This document shows positions 18,531 through 26,392 of a stretch of 64,000 bases of DNA, in pieces. Source of the DNA: Cytobacillus citreus (GTDB taxonomy: Bacteria; Bacillota; Bacilli; Bacillales; Cytobacillaceae); assembly GCF_018343665.1 (NCBI RefSeq), contig NZ_JAGYPM010000001.1, positions 1,025,619-1,089,618 of the forward strand. Direction: 5' to 3'. Both the position numbers and the translations under genes were made by a program. The notes beneath the pieces are model-generated. The model made no database searches and was not told where the DNA came from. It worked only from the letters and a program-made list of their open reading frames with translations. Numbering within the stretch: position 1 is the first letter of the stretch; each line of letters starts with the position of its first letter.

Positions 18531-18557
18531 AAAAGGCAAAACCGAAATGGTTTTGCC
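18531..18557 (-). terminator. terminator-like hairpin
   Basis: GGCAAAACC pairs with GGTTTTGCC around five bases. On the minus strand it is followed by TTTTATA. It closes the decayed ferredoxin/nap locus. Confidence 0.7.
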
Positions 18558-18591
18558 ACAATGAATACACATTAAATTATTGGATTTTATT

Positions 18592-19085
18592 TCAATTAGC
18601 TATTCTTTCCTTTTCTGCACTTTCTTTTTCAATTTTGCTATCTACTTTTTTGCGTGAAAGCGGCATTTGAGCCGTAATTTTTAGTGCATCAAATGGGCAA
18701 TGGTCTACACATGCACCACAGAGACTGCAATCACCAGCCACAACATATTTACTCTCCCTGCTTTTTTGATCTGAGATGCAGTTTTTAACACAAATGCTAC
18801 ACCCAGTACAGTGATCAGCGTTAATCATTGGTTTTCAATCTATTAATGCAATGGCCCCTTCGGCGGGACATGAACGGACACAGTAATCGCACATAACCTC
18901 TTTGAATGAAAGGCAGCTTTTATTTTGAATCGTTGCCTTTCCTAGTGATGGATCTTCCAAAAAACTTGTAATACTTAGTGCATCAGTTGGGCATACATCT
19001 ACACATTTTCGGCAAAATGTACAAGGGCTCTCATTCGGATTCAGAACAGGGGTATTTATAAGCTTGGCTCCATCAGTTATAGTGA
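18592..19085 (-). pseudogene. NapF/NapG-like polyferredoxin remnant
   Basis: Read on the minus strand, the frame holds four cysteine clusters of the [4Fe-4S] type: CTFCRKCVDVCP, CDYCVRSCP, CTGCSICVKNC and CSLCGACVDHCP. A TGA stop interrupts it between ALID and KPMINADHC, where a single-base change from GGA (Gly) would restore the frame. Only the last 78 codons (18828-18592) remain open after the stop. The upstream end runs directly into napA-like sequence without a start codon or ribosome site, pointing to a deletion. Such ferredoxins pass electrons to periplasmic nitrate reductase in nap operons. Confidence 0.7.
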
Positions 19086-19850
19086 ATAGAGTAAAAACAC
19101 TCTCTGGACCTCTTTTGCCAGAGCTTCAATGTCAGCAGCAGGAACACCAGAAAGTTCAGCAGCCTTTTCAAGCGTGTATACACTTACACTTTTTTTAAAC
19201 TCTTCAAAGGTAAAGTCCCAAACCTTATCTGCATCTTCCCATCTGTTACATCATAGTCATCTTTAAAGGAATGTCCCAGATTTTCTGTACCAGCTTTGAA
19301 CTTGAGATGCTCGTCAATGAACTTTTGATCATACATATTATTTTGAATAAGGTAATTAGCGATTGCATTGGCAATTGCTAAATCGGTCTGTTGCCTAAAT
19401 ACAAGAACAGAATCTACTGTTTCCGATGTTCGAGAAAATCTTGTTGTTAAATCAAAATGTTTAACACTTGGGTTCGAGAGCTTTCTAGCTGTTAATCGGG
19501 AAAATAAAACAGGATGCATCTCGGCCATATTAGCTCCCCATGTGACAAGAACATCTGCTTCATCTAAATCTTGGCTCATCAGATTGGAAGTAGTCATGAA
19601 ACCGGTAACTGCACTGGCCATGAAAGTCTTGCATTCGGATCAATATTATTGTTTAATAAACCAGCTTTCCAAAGTTTAACAGATACATAGCCATCCATTA
19701 TTGTTTGTTGACCCGAACCCCAAAATGCAATTGATTTAGGATCCTTTTCATAATTTCCTTTTAATTTATTCGTTACAAGATCCAGAGCTTCTTCTCAAGA
19801 TGCTTCACGAAAACCTTCCATATGACGAAATAATGTCGATTAATGTCAGA
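19086..19850 (-). pseudogene. napA: napA remnant (periplasmic nitrate reductase, decayed)
   Basis: Fragments match the NapA molybdopterin protein: SIAFWGSGQQTIMDGY, NNNIDPNAR, MASAVTGFM, VTWGANMAEMHPVLFSRL and [18 protein letters not shown]. At least three lesions are visible. A TGA replaces the expected Trp codon in EAS.EEALD near 19795. One base is missing between DPNAR and MASAV near 19623, and one base is missing near 19235 after TDGK. The N-terminal [4Fe-4S] region and more than half of the C-terminal protein are absent. The longest open piece is 19621-19184. The enzyme cannot be made, so this is a relic of nitrate respiration. Confidence 0.85.
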
Positions 19851-19869
19851 ATATTTGTTCAACTATTTA

Positions 19870-19918
19870 TTGATTATCAAATTTTCATAGTGTTAACATA
19901 GAATTGTAAGCGTTCACA
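19870..19918 (+). promoter_or_regulatory. dhaS promoter region with CcpA cre site
   Basis: The cre box TTGTAAGCGTTCACA at 19904-19918 matches the consensus WTGNAANCGNWNNCW at every defined position. A plausible promoter, TTGATT with TAACAT 18 bases later, lies just upstream, so CcpA bound here would overlap the early transcribed region and repress. This predicts catabolite repression of the aldehyde dehydrogenase gene starting at 19985. Confidence 0.75.
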
Positions 19919-19984
19919 CAAACGCAATCTTCTCATAATTTTCATCAAGAAATACATAGAATACCATTTTAAAGGAGGAATATT

Positions 19985-21469
19985 ATGAGTCAATTAACTG
20001 TTAGTTTAAAAGAGAAAGTTGAGAAATTTTTAAGTGGCAAGAAACATTTGTATATTAATGGAGAATTTGTTGAAAGCAAGTCTCAGAAGACATTTGAAAC
20101 ATATAATCCTGCAACTGGTGAGGTTCTCGCTCACGTATTCGAAGCCGGTGCTGAAGATATTGATCTTGCCGTTCGTGCTGCTAGGAAGGCATTTGATGAA
20201 GGCCCATGGTCTAAAATGGGGTCTGCTAAAAGAAGCCGTCTCATGTATAAACTTGCTGATTTAATGGAAGCCAATAGTGCTGAATTAGCACAATTAGAAA
20301 CTTTGGATAATGGAAAGCCAATTCGTGAGACTACGAATGCGGATATACCTCTTGCAATAGAACATATGCGCTACTATGCAGGCTGGACAACGAAAATCGT
20401 GGGGCAAACAATACCCGTGAATGGTCCTTTCTTTAACTATACTCGTCATGAAGCTGTCGGAGTTGTTGGACAAATCATTCCTTGGAACTTCCCTCTCCTT
20501 ATGGCAATGTGGAAATTAGGTGCAGCCCTTGCAACCGGATGTACAGTTGTTTTAAAACCTGCAGAACAAACTCCGTTATCAGCTTTATATTTAGCTGAAT
20601 TAATTCAGGAAGCCGGGTTCCCACCAGGTGTTGTAAATATTGTTCCTGGTTTTGGCGAAACTGCAGGTCAGCCGCTAGTTGATCATCCATTAGTCGACAA
20701 AATTGCATTTACTGGCTCGACTGAAGTTGGGAAAATGATAATGGAAAGAGCTTCAAAAACATTGAAGCGTGTAACACTCGAATTAGGCGGAAAATCCCCT
20801 AATATCATACTTCCTGATGCAGATCTGTCAAAAGCGATCCCAGGTGCCTTAAATGGAGTCATGTTTAATCAGGGGCAAGTTTGCTGTGCTGGTTCACGTG
20901 TCTTTATTCAAAAGAAGCAATTTGATAATGTTGTTGCTGATATGGCTGCACATGCGAAAAAGATTAGACAAGGTGCTGGTCTTCATTCTGATACAGAGAT
21001 TGGGCCACTTGTTTCAATTGAACAGCAAAATCGTGTTTTAGGCTATATTGAAAAAGGATTAAATGAAGGTGCACAGCTTGTTGTTGGTGGTGAGAAACCT
21101 CAAGAACAGGGGTACTTTGTCTCCCCTACTATTTTTGCAGATGTTAACGACGAAATGACGATCGCAAAAGAAGAGATTTTCGGTCCAGTCATTTCTGCTT
21201 TACCATATGAAGATCTCGATGAACTCATTAATCGAGCAAATAGTAGCGAGTATGGTCTAGCTGCTGGAGTATGGACTCGGGACGTGGCAAACGCTCATTA
21301 TATTGCCAATAAGCTTCGTGCCGGAACTGTGTGGGTGAATTGTTACAATGCCTTTGATGCTGCTTCTCCATTTGGAGGCTACAAGCAATCCGGAATTGGC
21401 CGAGAAATGGGTTCATATGCTCTTAACAACTATACAGAAGTGAAAAGTGTCTGGATTTCCATGAAGTAA
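19985..21469 (+). CDS. dhaS: NAD-dependent aldehyde dehydrogenase (DhaS type)
   Basis: A 494-residue cytoplasmic enzyme that oxidises aldehydes to carboxylic acids with NAD(P). Motifs are complete: IIPWNFPLLM in the cofactor site, FTGSTEVGK, the general base in LELGGKSPN, and the nucleophile in FNQGQVCCAG with catalytic Cys300. Length and sequence pattern match B. subtilis DhaS. AAAGGAGG lies 7 bases before ATG 19985. A consensus cre site 67 bp upstream suggests carbon catabolite repression. It is flanked by a decayed nap locus and its own terminator, so it is a single-gene unit. Confidence 0.92.
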   Translation: MSQLTVSLKEKVEKFLSGKKHLYINGEFVESKSQKTFETYNPATGEVLAHVFEAGAEDIDLAVRAARKAFDEGPWSKMGSAKRSRLMYKLADLMEANSAELAQLETLDNGKPIRETTNADIPLAIEHMRYYAGWTTKIVGQTIPVNGPFFNYTRHEAVGVVGQIIPWNFPLLMAMWKLGAALATGCTVVLKPAEQTPLSALYLAELIQEAGFPPGVVNIVPGFGETAGQPLVDHPLVDKIAFTGSTEVGKMIMERASKTLKRVTLELGGKSPNIILPDADLSKAIPGALNGVMFNQGQVCCAGSRVFIQKKQFDNVVADMAAHAKKIRQGAGLHSDTEIGPLVSIEQQNRVLGYIEKGLNEGAQLVVGGEKPQEQGYFVSPTIFADVNDEMTIAKEEIFGPVISALPYEDLDELINRANSSEYGLAAGVWTRDVANAHYIANKLRAGTVWVNCYNAFDAASPFGGYKQSGIGREMGSYALNNYTEVKSVWISMK

Positions 21470-21484
21470 ATAGGATAAATCTTT

Positions 21485-21521
21485 AGCCAAAGGAAGTTTT
21501 TATGATTTCCTTTGGCTTTTC
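21485..21521 (+). terminator. dhaS terminator
   Basis: An 11-bp perfect stem, AGCCAAAGGAA with TTCCTTTGGCT, is followed by TTTT. Confidence 0.85.
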
Positions 21522-21543
21522 TATTTGATAAAAGATTAATTTG

Positions 21544-21632
21544 CTGACCAACATATCACCACTCGAAAAAGAAGAACGCTTTTTCTTCGTGCGATGTCTT
21601 ACAGCTTCAGTTTTCCTTATCCTGTCACACAG
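21544..21632. repeat. dispersed repeat, copy A (about 90 bp)
   Basis: The block from CTGACCAACATATCACC through GCGATGTCTTACAGC to CCTGTCACACAGT has a counterpart at 61376-61464 with the same order of short identical segments (TGACCAACA, CGATGTCTTAC, CCTGTCACA.AGT). The middle contains AAGAACGC-TTTTTCTTCGT, a small inverted repeat. It is non-coding and downstream of dhaS. Confidence 0.6.
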
Positions 21633-21699
21633 TTGAGTACTAGCGAATCGTGCGCTTCGCAAGCGCTTAAACAAAAAAATTCAATGAACAAGAAAATTC

Positions 21700-21802
21700 T
21701 ATGTGTGGGATCGACAACGCGTATAAGCCTGACGAGGAACACGAAGTCCTAGTCAGGCGAATTCCATAAGACGTAGCGTTTTGACCGTGATAAGTTCACA
21801 TA
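21700..21802. other. structured ~100-nt inverted element upstream of the Sco gene
   Basis: Nested complementary segments span the whole block: TATGTG with CACATA, AACGC with GCGTT, GCCTGAC with GTCAGGC, and AGGA with TCCT around a loop of about 9 bases. No T run follows, so it is not a standard terminator. It lies 56 bp before the Sco gene on the plus strand, where it could be a 5' leader structure or an intergenic palindromic element. I know no named riboswitch with this layout. Confidence 0.5.
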
Positions 21803-21857
21803 TTATCCATATGATTTTTCTTTTTTTTTCATTATCCTTATATAGGGAGGGGAGATA

Positions 21858-22457
21858 ATGAAAAAAGTATATATAATATGTGGAATTATTGTTTTTTTAG
21901 GAATCTCAGCAGGTATTTCATTTTTTGTCATTCGTGATATGACTTCTAAGATACCAGATGATACTACACTTGTAACTATGAATGATGAGGTATATGATTT
22001 TTCTAAATCGAATAAAAAAATAAAGCTAGTTGAATTTATGTATACTCATTGTCCAGATATTTGTCCGACGACAACTCAAAAAATGAAGCTTTTAAAAAAT
22101 GATTTAGAAAAAGAGGGAGTTTATGGGGATAAAGTTGAATTTTTAACCATCAGCATTGATCCTTATCGAGACACACCTGAAGTAATGCGTAAATATATGG
22201 ATACGTTCGATATTGAAGATGATGGAAACTGGATTTTGCTCACTGGGGATCCAAATAATATTAAGAAAGATCAAGAGGAAATTCGTGATCTAGCAGGAAC
22301 TTTTCAATTTCAGTACAGAGACCCAGGCGATGGCTTCTATGTCCATAGTACATTTGTATATTTAATCGATGAAAATAATAAGTTTATCAAGAAATTCCCA
22401 ATGGGAGAAGAATTTAACAAAGATGATATCTTTTATAAAATTATGAAAGAAATTTAA
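21858..22457 (+). CDS. Sco/SenC-family copper chaperone
   Basis: A 199-residue membrane-anchored, outward-facing thioredoxin-fold protein. Residues 5-26 form the N-terminal anchor. The copper-binding pair is Cys65 and Cys69 in THCPDICPTTT, and the conserved His is in GFYVHSTF. Sco proteins deliver copper to, or reduce, the CuA site of cytochrome oxidase. A classical lipobox is not present, unlike B. subtilis YpmQ, so this may be a second type of Sco. AGGGAGGGGAGATA precedes ATG 21858. It is monocistronic, and no oxidase genes are nearby. Confidence 0.85.
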   Translation: MKKVYIICGIIVFLGISAGISFFVIRDMTSKIPDDTTLVTMNDEVYDFSKSNKKIKLVEFMYTHCPDICPTTTQKMKLLKNDLEKEGVYGDKVEFLTISIDPYRDTPEVMRKYMDTFDIEDDGNWILLTGDPNNIKKDQEEIRDLAGTFQFQYRDPGDGFYVHSTFVYLIDENNKFIKKFPMGEEFNKDDIFYKIMKEI

Positions 22458-22500
22458 TTAGTACTTTAATAAAATTAATCTTTCCTATTCGCTTAAATAA

Positions 22501-22535
22501 AAAATCGTTGAACGAATCATCGCTCAACGATTTTT
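22501..22535. terminator. bidirectional terminator
   Basis: AAAATCGTTGA and TCAACGATTTTT pair around 12 bases. It lies between the Sco gene and the convergent small gene ending at 22548. Confidence 0.8.
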
Positions 22536-22547
22536 CACTTTTATAGC

Positions 22548-22682
22548 TTAATTTGTGCTGGAGGATAAGCTTTTGTTTTGAGGAAAAGCGATCAGCATTT
22601 TTGATCTCGGCTTTGTAAAGCTAACATTAATCCCTGCTTTTTTTAATCGGTTTACTAATTCAACGAGCTGTTTTTTGGCCAC
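22548..22682 (-). CDS. small basic protein of unknown function, 44 aa
   Basis: A GTG start at 22682 follows AAAGGAGTTTTTATT. The product is basic (MAKKQLVELVNRLKKAGINV) with a predicted amphipathic N-terminal helix, then a hydrophobic stretch KMLIAFPQ and a Ser-rich tail. There is no signal peptide or cysteine. I do not recognise a family. The strong ribosome site and shared terminator support a real gene. Confidence 0.55.
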   Translation of the reverse strand: MAKKQLVELVNRLKKAGINVSFTKPRSKMLIAFPQNKSLSSSTN

Positions 22683-22983
22683 AATAAAAACTCCTTTATC
22701 CTGCCTGAATGATTTAATTGTACTAGAAAATTATGAAAAAACTATGAACAACTAGTTAATATATTAATGAATTTTATTAAAATTTTTGTTTCAGGAAAAA
22801 AACATTAATCATTTAAATTCTATAAAGCACCTCTTTATTAATATTCTATCTTTTTTATTGATCTCCTGTCTTTATTTAAATTTTTTAAATAATTTCATTC
22901 TCAAGATTACTTATAGAAATAGCGATTTCTAACTGAAAGTGGTATAATTTTATAGATTATGTTTTTTGGAGGAATATAAAAAA

Positions 22984-24603
22984 ATGATAACTGTTAATAA
23001 TGTAAGTCTTCGCTACGGTGATCGCAAACTTTTTGAAGACGTTAATATTAAATTTGCACCAGGTAATTGCTATGGTTTAATTGGCGCAAATGGTGCGGGT
23101 AAATCAACATTTCTAAAAATTTTATCGGGAGAAATTGAATCACAGACAGGAACTGTTCATCTAGGCCCTGGTGAACGAATGGCAGTATTAAAGCAAAACC
23201 ACTTTGAATACGAGGATTTCGAAGTATTAAAAGTGGTGATTATGGGTCATGCAAGATTATATGAGGTTATGCAAGAAAAAGATGCCATCTATATGAAGGC
23301 TGACTTTTCAGATGAAGATGGTATGAAAGCGGCTGAGCTTGAAGGTGAATTTGCGGAGCTTAATGGCTGGGAGGCAGAATCTGAAGCTGCTATTCTACTT
23401 AAAGGACTTGGCATCGAAGAAGACCTTCATGTGAAGAAAATGGCTGACTTGTCCGGTTCTGAAAAAGTTAAAGTATTGCTTGCACAAGCTTTGTTCGGAA
23501 AGCCTGATGTTCTTCTTCTAGACGAGCCGACGAACCACTTGGATATTAAAGCTATTGCGTGGCTGGAAGAGTTTTTAATCAACTTCGAAAACACAGTAAT
23601 TGTTGTATCCCATGATCGTCATTTCTTAAATAAAGTTTGTACTCATATCGCTGATTTGGATTTTGGTAAAATTCAAATTTATGTCGGTAACTATGATTTC
23701 TGGTACGAATCAAGCCAGCTTGCTCTTCGTATGGCTTCAGATGCGAATAAGAAAAAAGAAGAAAAAATTAAAGAGCTTCAGGCGTTTATTGCCCGATTTA
23801 GCGCCAATGCATCTAAATCAAAACAAGCAACTTCACGTAAAAAACTACTTGATAAGATTTCACTTGATGACATTAGGCCATCTTCTAGACGTTATCCTTA
23901 TGTTGGGTTCTCGCCAGAGCGTGAGATTGGAAATGATTTATTGCGTGTAGAAGGAATAAGCAAAACAATTGATGGTGTTAAGGTACTTGATAATGTGAGT
24001 TTTATTATGAATAAAGATGATAAAATTGCTTTTGTTGGGACAAACGAGATCGCGAAAACAACTTTATTCAAAATATTAATGGGTGAAATGGAAGCTGACA
24101 GCGGATCATTTAAATGGGGAATAACAACGTCTCAAGCATATTTTCCAAAAGATAACTCAGTGTATTTTGAGAACAGTGATTTAAATCTTGTTGACTGGCT
24201 TCGTCAATTCTCTCCTAATGATCAAAGTGAGAGCTTCTTAAGAGGCTTCCTTGGAAGAATGCTTTTTTCTGGTGAAGAAGTCTTAAAGAAAGCGAGTGTT
24301 CTTTCAGGGGGAGAAAAGGTGCGCTGTATGCTTTCAAAAATGATGCTTAGCGGCGCAAACGTCCTCCTGCTTGATGAGCCAACTAACCATTTAGATTTGG
24401 AATCCATCACAGCATTAAACAATGGTTTAATTAATTATAAAGGATCAATGATCTTTGCTTCTCATGACCATCAGTTTATTCAAACCATTGCAAACCGTAT
24501 TATTGAACTTGCACCAAATGGCTATGTTGACAAACAAGTGACATATGATGAATATTTAGAGAACACTGATTTACAAAAACAAATTGCTGAAATGTATAAA
24601 TAA
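22984..24603 (+). CDS. ykpA: ABC-F family ATPase (YkpA type)
   Basis: A soluble protein with two fused ATP-binding cassettes and no membrane part, about 539 residues. The first cassette has Walker A GANGAGKST and LLLDEPTNHLDI; the second has LSGGEKVRCML and LLLDEPTNHLDL. The second Walker A is degenerate (GTNEIAKTT), which is also the case in B. subtilis YkpA. ABC-F proteins act on ribosomes, and this branch has no proven resistance role. ATG 22984 is chosen over an upstream in-frame TTG because TTTTGGAGGAATAT is placed correctly for it. It is monocistronic. Confidence 0.92.
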   Translation: MITVNNVSLRYGDRKLFEDVNIKFAPGNCYGLIGANGAGKSTFLKILSGEIESQTGTVHLGPGERMAVLKQNHFEYEDFEVLKVVIMGHARLYEVMQEKDAIYMKADFSDEDGMKAAELEGEFAELNGWEAESEAAILLKGLGIEEDLHVKKMADLSGSEKVKVLLAQALFGKPDVLLLDEPTNHLDIKAIAWLEEFLINFENTVIVVSHDRHFLNKVCTHIADLDFGKIQIYVGNYDFWYESSQLALRMASDANKKKEEKIKELQAFIARFSANASKSKQATSRKKLLDKISLDDIRPSSRRYPYVGFSPEREIGNDLLRVEGISKTIDGVKVLDNVSFIMNKDDKIAFVGTNEIAKTTLFKILMGEMEADSGSFKWGITTSQAYFPKDNSVYFENSDLNLVDWLRQFSPNDQSESFLRGFLGRMLFSGEEVLKKASVLSGGEKVRCMLSKMMLSGANVLLLDEPTNHLDLESITALNNGLINYKGSMIFASHDHQFIQTIANRIIELAPNGYVDKQVTYDEYLENTDLQKQIAEMYK

Positions 24604-24630
24604 ATTGGAACATCATTCAGCGGTTTTTTT

Positions 24631-24720
24631 CCATCCCCTACTGTTTGTTAGTTGAACTAATCGGGCATTACTAGTGTTGATCCTTCTTGAATTGGGGATC
24701 TTACAGCCCGTTAATTTGCG
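24631..24720 (-). repeat. dispersed palindromic repeat, copy 1
   Basis: In minus orientation this block reads CGCAAATTAACGGGCTGTAA, then GATCCCCAATTCAAGAAG, GGATCAACA, GCCCGATTAGTTCAACTAAC and CAGTAGGGGATGG. The same ordered segments occur in the metC-yitJ gap (51441-51618) and, in shortened form, at 61766-61815. The middle of the long form is missing here. It is non-coding. Confidence 0.65.
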
Positions 24721-24733
24721 ATAAATTCTTTAT

Positions 24734-24765
24734 GCAGGAAGGTTCACCTTCCTGCTATTTATTTT
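24734..24765 (+). terminator. terminator-like hairpin after ykpA
   Basis: GCAGGAAGG and CCTTCCTGC pair perfectly around TTCA, followed by a T-rich stretch. It is 130 bp beyond the ykpA stop, after the repeat copy. Confidence 0.6.
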
Positions 24766-24797
24766 CCTTGTTTATGTATCACGACATGTATCAGAAG

Positions 24798-24935
24798 CTA
24801 GAAATCCTGCTTCTTCTTTTTATGGCGAGCCGATGAGGAAGTCCTTCCCCCTGTTTCTGTATTCGTTGTACCCTGTCCTTTCACTTCCGGAGAACTTAAT
24901 CCAGCTTTAGATGGATCTTTTTTTCGTTTTTTCAT
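24798..24935 (-). CDS. small basic spore-protein-like peptide, 45 aa
   Basis: TGGAGGTGAAATTTTTT precedes ATG 24935. The 45 residues are very polar: a Lys/Arg head (MKKRKKDPSKAG), a Gly/Ser/Thr-rich middle and a basic tail (ARHKKKKQDF). Size and composition recall the minor small acid-soluble spore proteins of Bacillus, but no specific family is certain. Upstream on the minus strand TGAATA and GACAGTA, 18 bases apart, resemble a forespore SigG promoter, which would fit. The functional link is inference. Confidence 0.55.
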   Translation of the reverse strand: MKKRKKDPSKAGLSSPEVKGQGTTNTETGGRTSSSARHKKKKQDF

Positions 24936-25049
24936 AAAAAATTTCACCTCCATCCTTACTGTCCCTTTTCTCACAATATTCTATTCACGGAAAGCACAGA
25001 ATAAAAATATGGTTAAAAAGCCATTCTATCAACGGAGGAGGTGTAATGA

Positions 25050-25295
25050 ATGACGAAAAAAATTGCAGTTGAACAGTCATTAACAAATGTTTCTGATGCA
25101 CTTCGCGAAAAAGGTTATGATGTTGTTGATTTAAAGTCTGCAGCAGATGTAGAAAATTGCTCTGCATGCGTTGTAAGTGGAGTGGATTCAAATTTCATGG
25201 GAATGCAAGATGTTTCAACAAAAGCCCCCATTATTGAAGCCAGCGGATTAACAGCAGATGAAGTTTGTCAAGAAGTTGAACAGAGGATGCAATAA
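25050..25295 (+). CDS. ykuS: YkuS-family (UPF0180) protein
   Basis: An 81-residue cytoplasmic protein with the pattern KKIAVEQSLTNVSDALREKG at the N terminus and CSACVVSGVDSNFMGM in the centre, as in YkuS of B. subtilis, which is the same length. Function is unknown. The centre has two cysteines in CSAC. GGAGGAGGTGTAATGA precedes the start. It is monocistronic, with a palindromic terminator at 25310-25343 shared with the convergent regulator gene. Confidence 0.85.
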   Translation: MTKKIAVEQSLTNVSDALREKGYDVVDLKSAADVENCSACVVSGVDSNFMGMQDVSTKAPIIEASGLTADEVCQEVEQRMQ

Positions 25296-25309
25296 ATAAA
25301 TATGTACAT

Positions 25310-25343
25310 AAAAGACTAAAGAATTGAATTCTTTAGTCTTTTA
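25310..25343. terminator. bidirectional terminator
   Basis: AAAGACTAAAGAATT and AATTCTTTAGTCTTT form a 15-bp perfect palindrome with flanking A and T runs, between convergent genes. Confidence 0.85.
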
Positions 25344-25347
25344 TCAC

Positions 25348-26274
25348 CTAGTATGTTTCAAATATAACCTTGCCAGTTTCTGATAAATCATAATCCCCCA
25401 TCAAGCTAAGCTCTTTCCTTATTTCTTCTGAAGATAAAATTTCTTTAATTTTTCGAATGACATCCTCATTCGCTTCATTTTTTAACAGGATTAAATCATA
25501 CCTTTCCTTAATTAATGGGATAAAATCTACACCCACTATTTTACTTGCCTTTTCAATTCCTACTCCGATGTCTGCTCGATCCCCACCTATAGCCGCGGCG
25601 ACTGATAAGTGGCTTGTCTCCTCTATATGATAACCATTTACCTCATTGTAACGCATACCTTGTATGCGCAGCTGTTCATCTAATAGCACTCGTGCACCTG
25701 ATCCCTTCTCACGATTAATGATAGAGACATCCTCACGATTTAGGTCCTTCCATCCAGTAATATTTTTGGGATTTCCTTTTTGCACATATAGGCCCGCCCA
25801 TCTTGATAGGAAGTTAATCACGATAAATGGGAAACCGGTTAAGATTTTTTTTACATATGGGATATTATAAGTGCCTGTATCCCCGTCAAATAAATGGAGG
25901 CTTACTAAGTCGCATTGATTATTGTACATAGATATAAGGCTGTTTAAGCTACCGGTATATAATCGAAGCGGTCTAATGTTTTCAGTCTCTTTTTCGAGCT
26001 GTTTCGCAAGCAAATCTAAAGCAATATCCTGTCCGCTAATAACAAATGTTCTTGGACTATCATTGACAATAGCCTCACTATTCCCTACTTGCCTTCCTTT
26101 ATTCTTTTTTCCTTCCTTATAGCTTTCAAGGTCGCTTGCATCGACCCTCATTTGCCTCCCTACTCGATATGAGGTTAATTCGTTTTTTTTAATTAAATCA
26201 TAAACAGTTAATTTGGATACCTTTAATAATGAAGCAACTTCTTCTATCGTATACGAAATATTATTGTCAGACAT
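25348..26274 (-). CDS. yvgK: HTH and periplasmic-binding-like regulator (YvgK type, molybdate)
   Basis: A one-component regulator of 308 residues. The N-terminal 60 residues are an excisionase-type helix-turn-helix (TIEEVASLLKVSKLTVYDLI and VGRQMRVDASDLESY). From about residue 95 a ligand-binding domain of the molybdate/tungstate-binding type follows (VSLHLFDGDTGTYNIP, then NREKGSGARVLLDEQL). The layout matches B. subtilis YvgK. It is divergent from the molybdate transporter genes and probably controls them from the phased repeats in between. The N-terminal domain appears complete. ATG 26274 follows AGGAGTGATCTC. Confidence 0.85.
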   Translation of the reverse strand: MSDNNISYTIEEVASLLKVSKLTVYDLIKKNELTSYRVGRQMRVDASDLESYKEGKKNKGRQVGNSEAIVNDSPRTFVISGQDIALDLLAKQLEKETENIRPLRLYTGSLNSLISMYNNQCDLVSLHLFDGDTGTYNIPYVKKILTGFPFIVINFLSRWAGLYVQKGNPKNITGWKDLNREDVSIINREKGSGARVLLDEQLRIQGMRYNEVNGYHIEETSHLSVAAAIGGDRADIGVGIEKASKIVGVDFIPLIKERYDLILLKNEANEDVIRKIKEILSSEEIRKELSLMGDYDLSETGKVIFETY

Positions 26275-26318
26275 GAGATCACTCCTATCTATTTTATTTA
26301 TTGTGATAAATATTACTG

Positions 26319-26376
26319 TTATAATTAGTTATATTTAGTTATGATTAGTTAGAATTAGATATACATAATTATAACT
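26319..26376. promoter_or_regulatory. four phased 10-bp repeats, candidate operator
   Basis: Between the divergent regulator and modA genes the plus strand holds ATAATTAGTT, ATATTTAGTT, ATGATTAGTT and AGAATTAGAT in a row (26321-26360), so one ATTAGTT unit recurs every 10 bp, about one helical turn. TAATTATAACT at 26367-26377 is an inverted copy of AGTTATAATTA. Such helically phased copies suggest cooperative binding by the YvgK-like protein. The function is inferred. Confidence 0.6.
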
Positions 26377-26392
26377 AGAAAGGGAGAAAGAA

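Noticed and set aside
22966-22983. Upstream in-frame TTG as the ykpA start
   Set aside because: It would place the ribosome site inside the coding sequence; the ATG at 22984 is correctly spaced and matches the family N terminus.
26319-26376. Short tandem repeats as a possible CRISPR array
   Set aside because: Units are 10 bp without spacers and lie in a promoter region; no cas gene is present.
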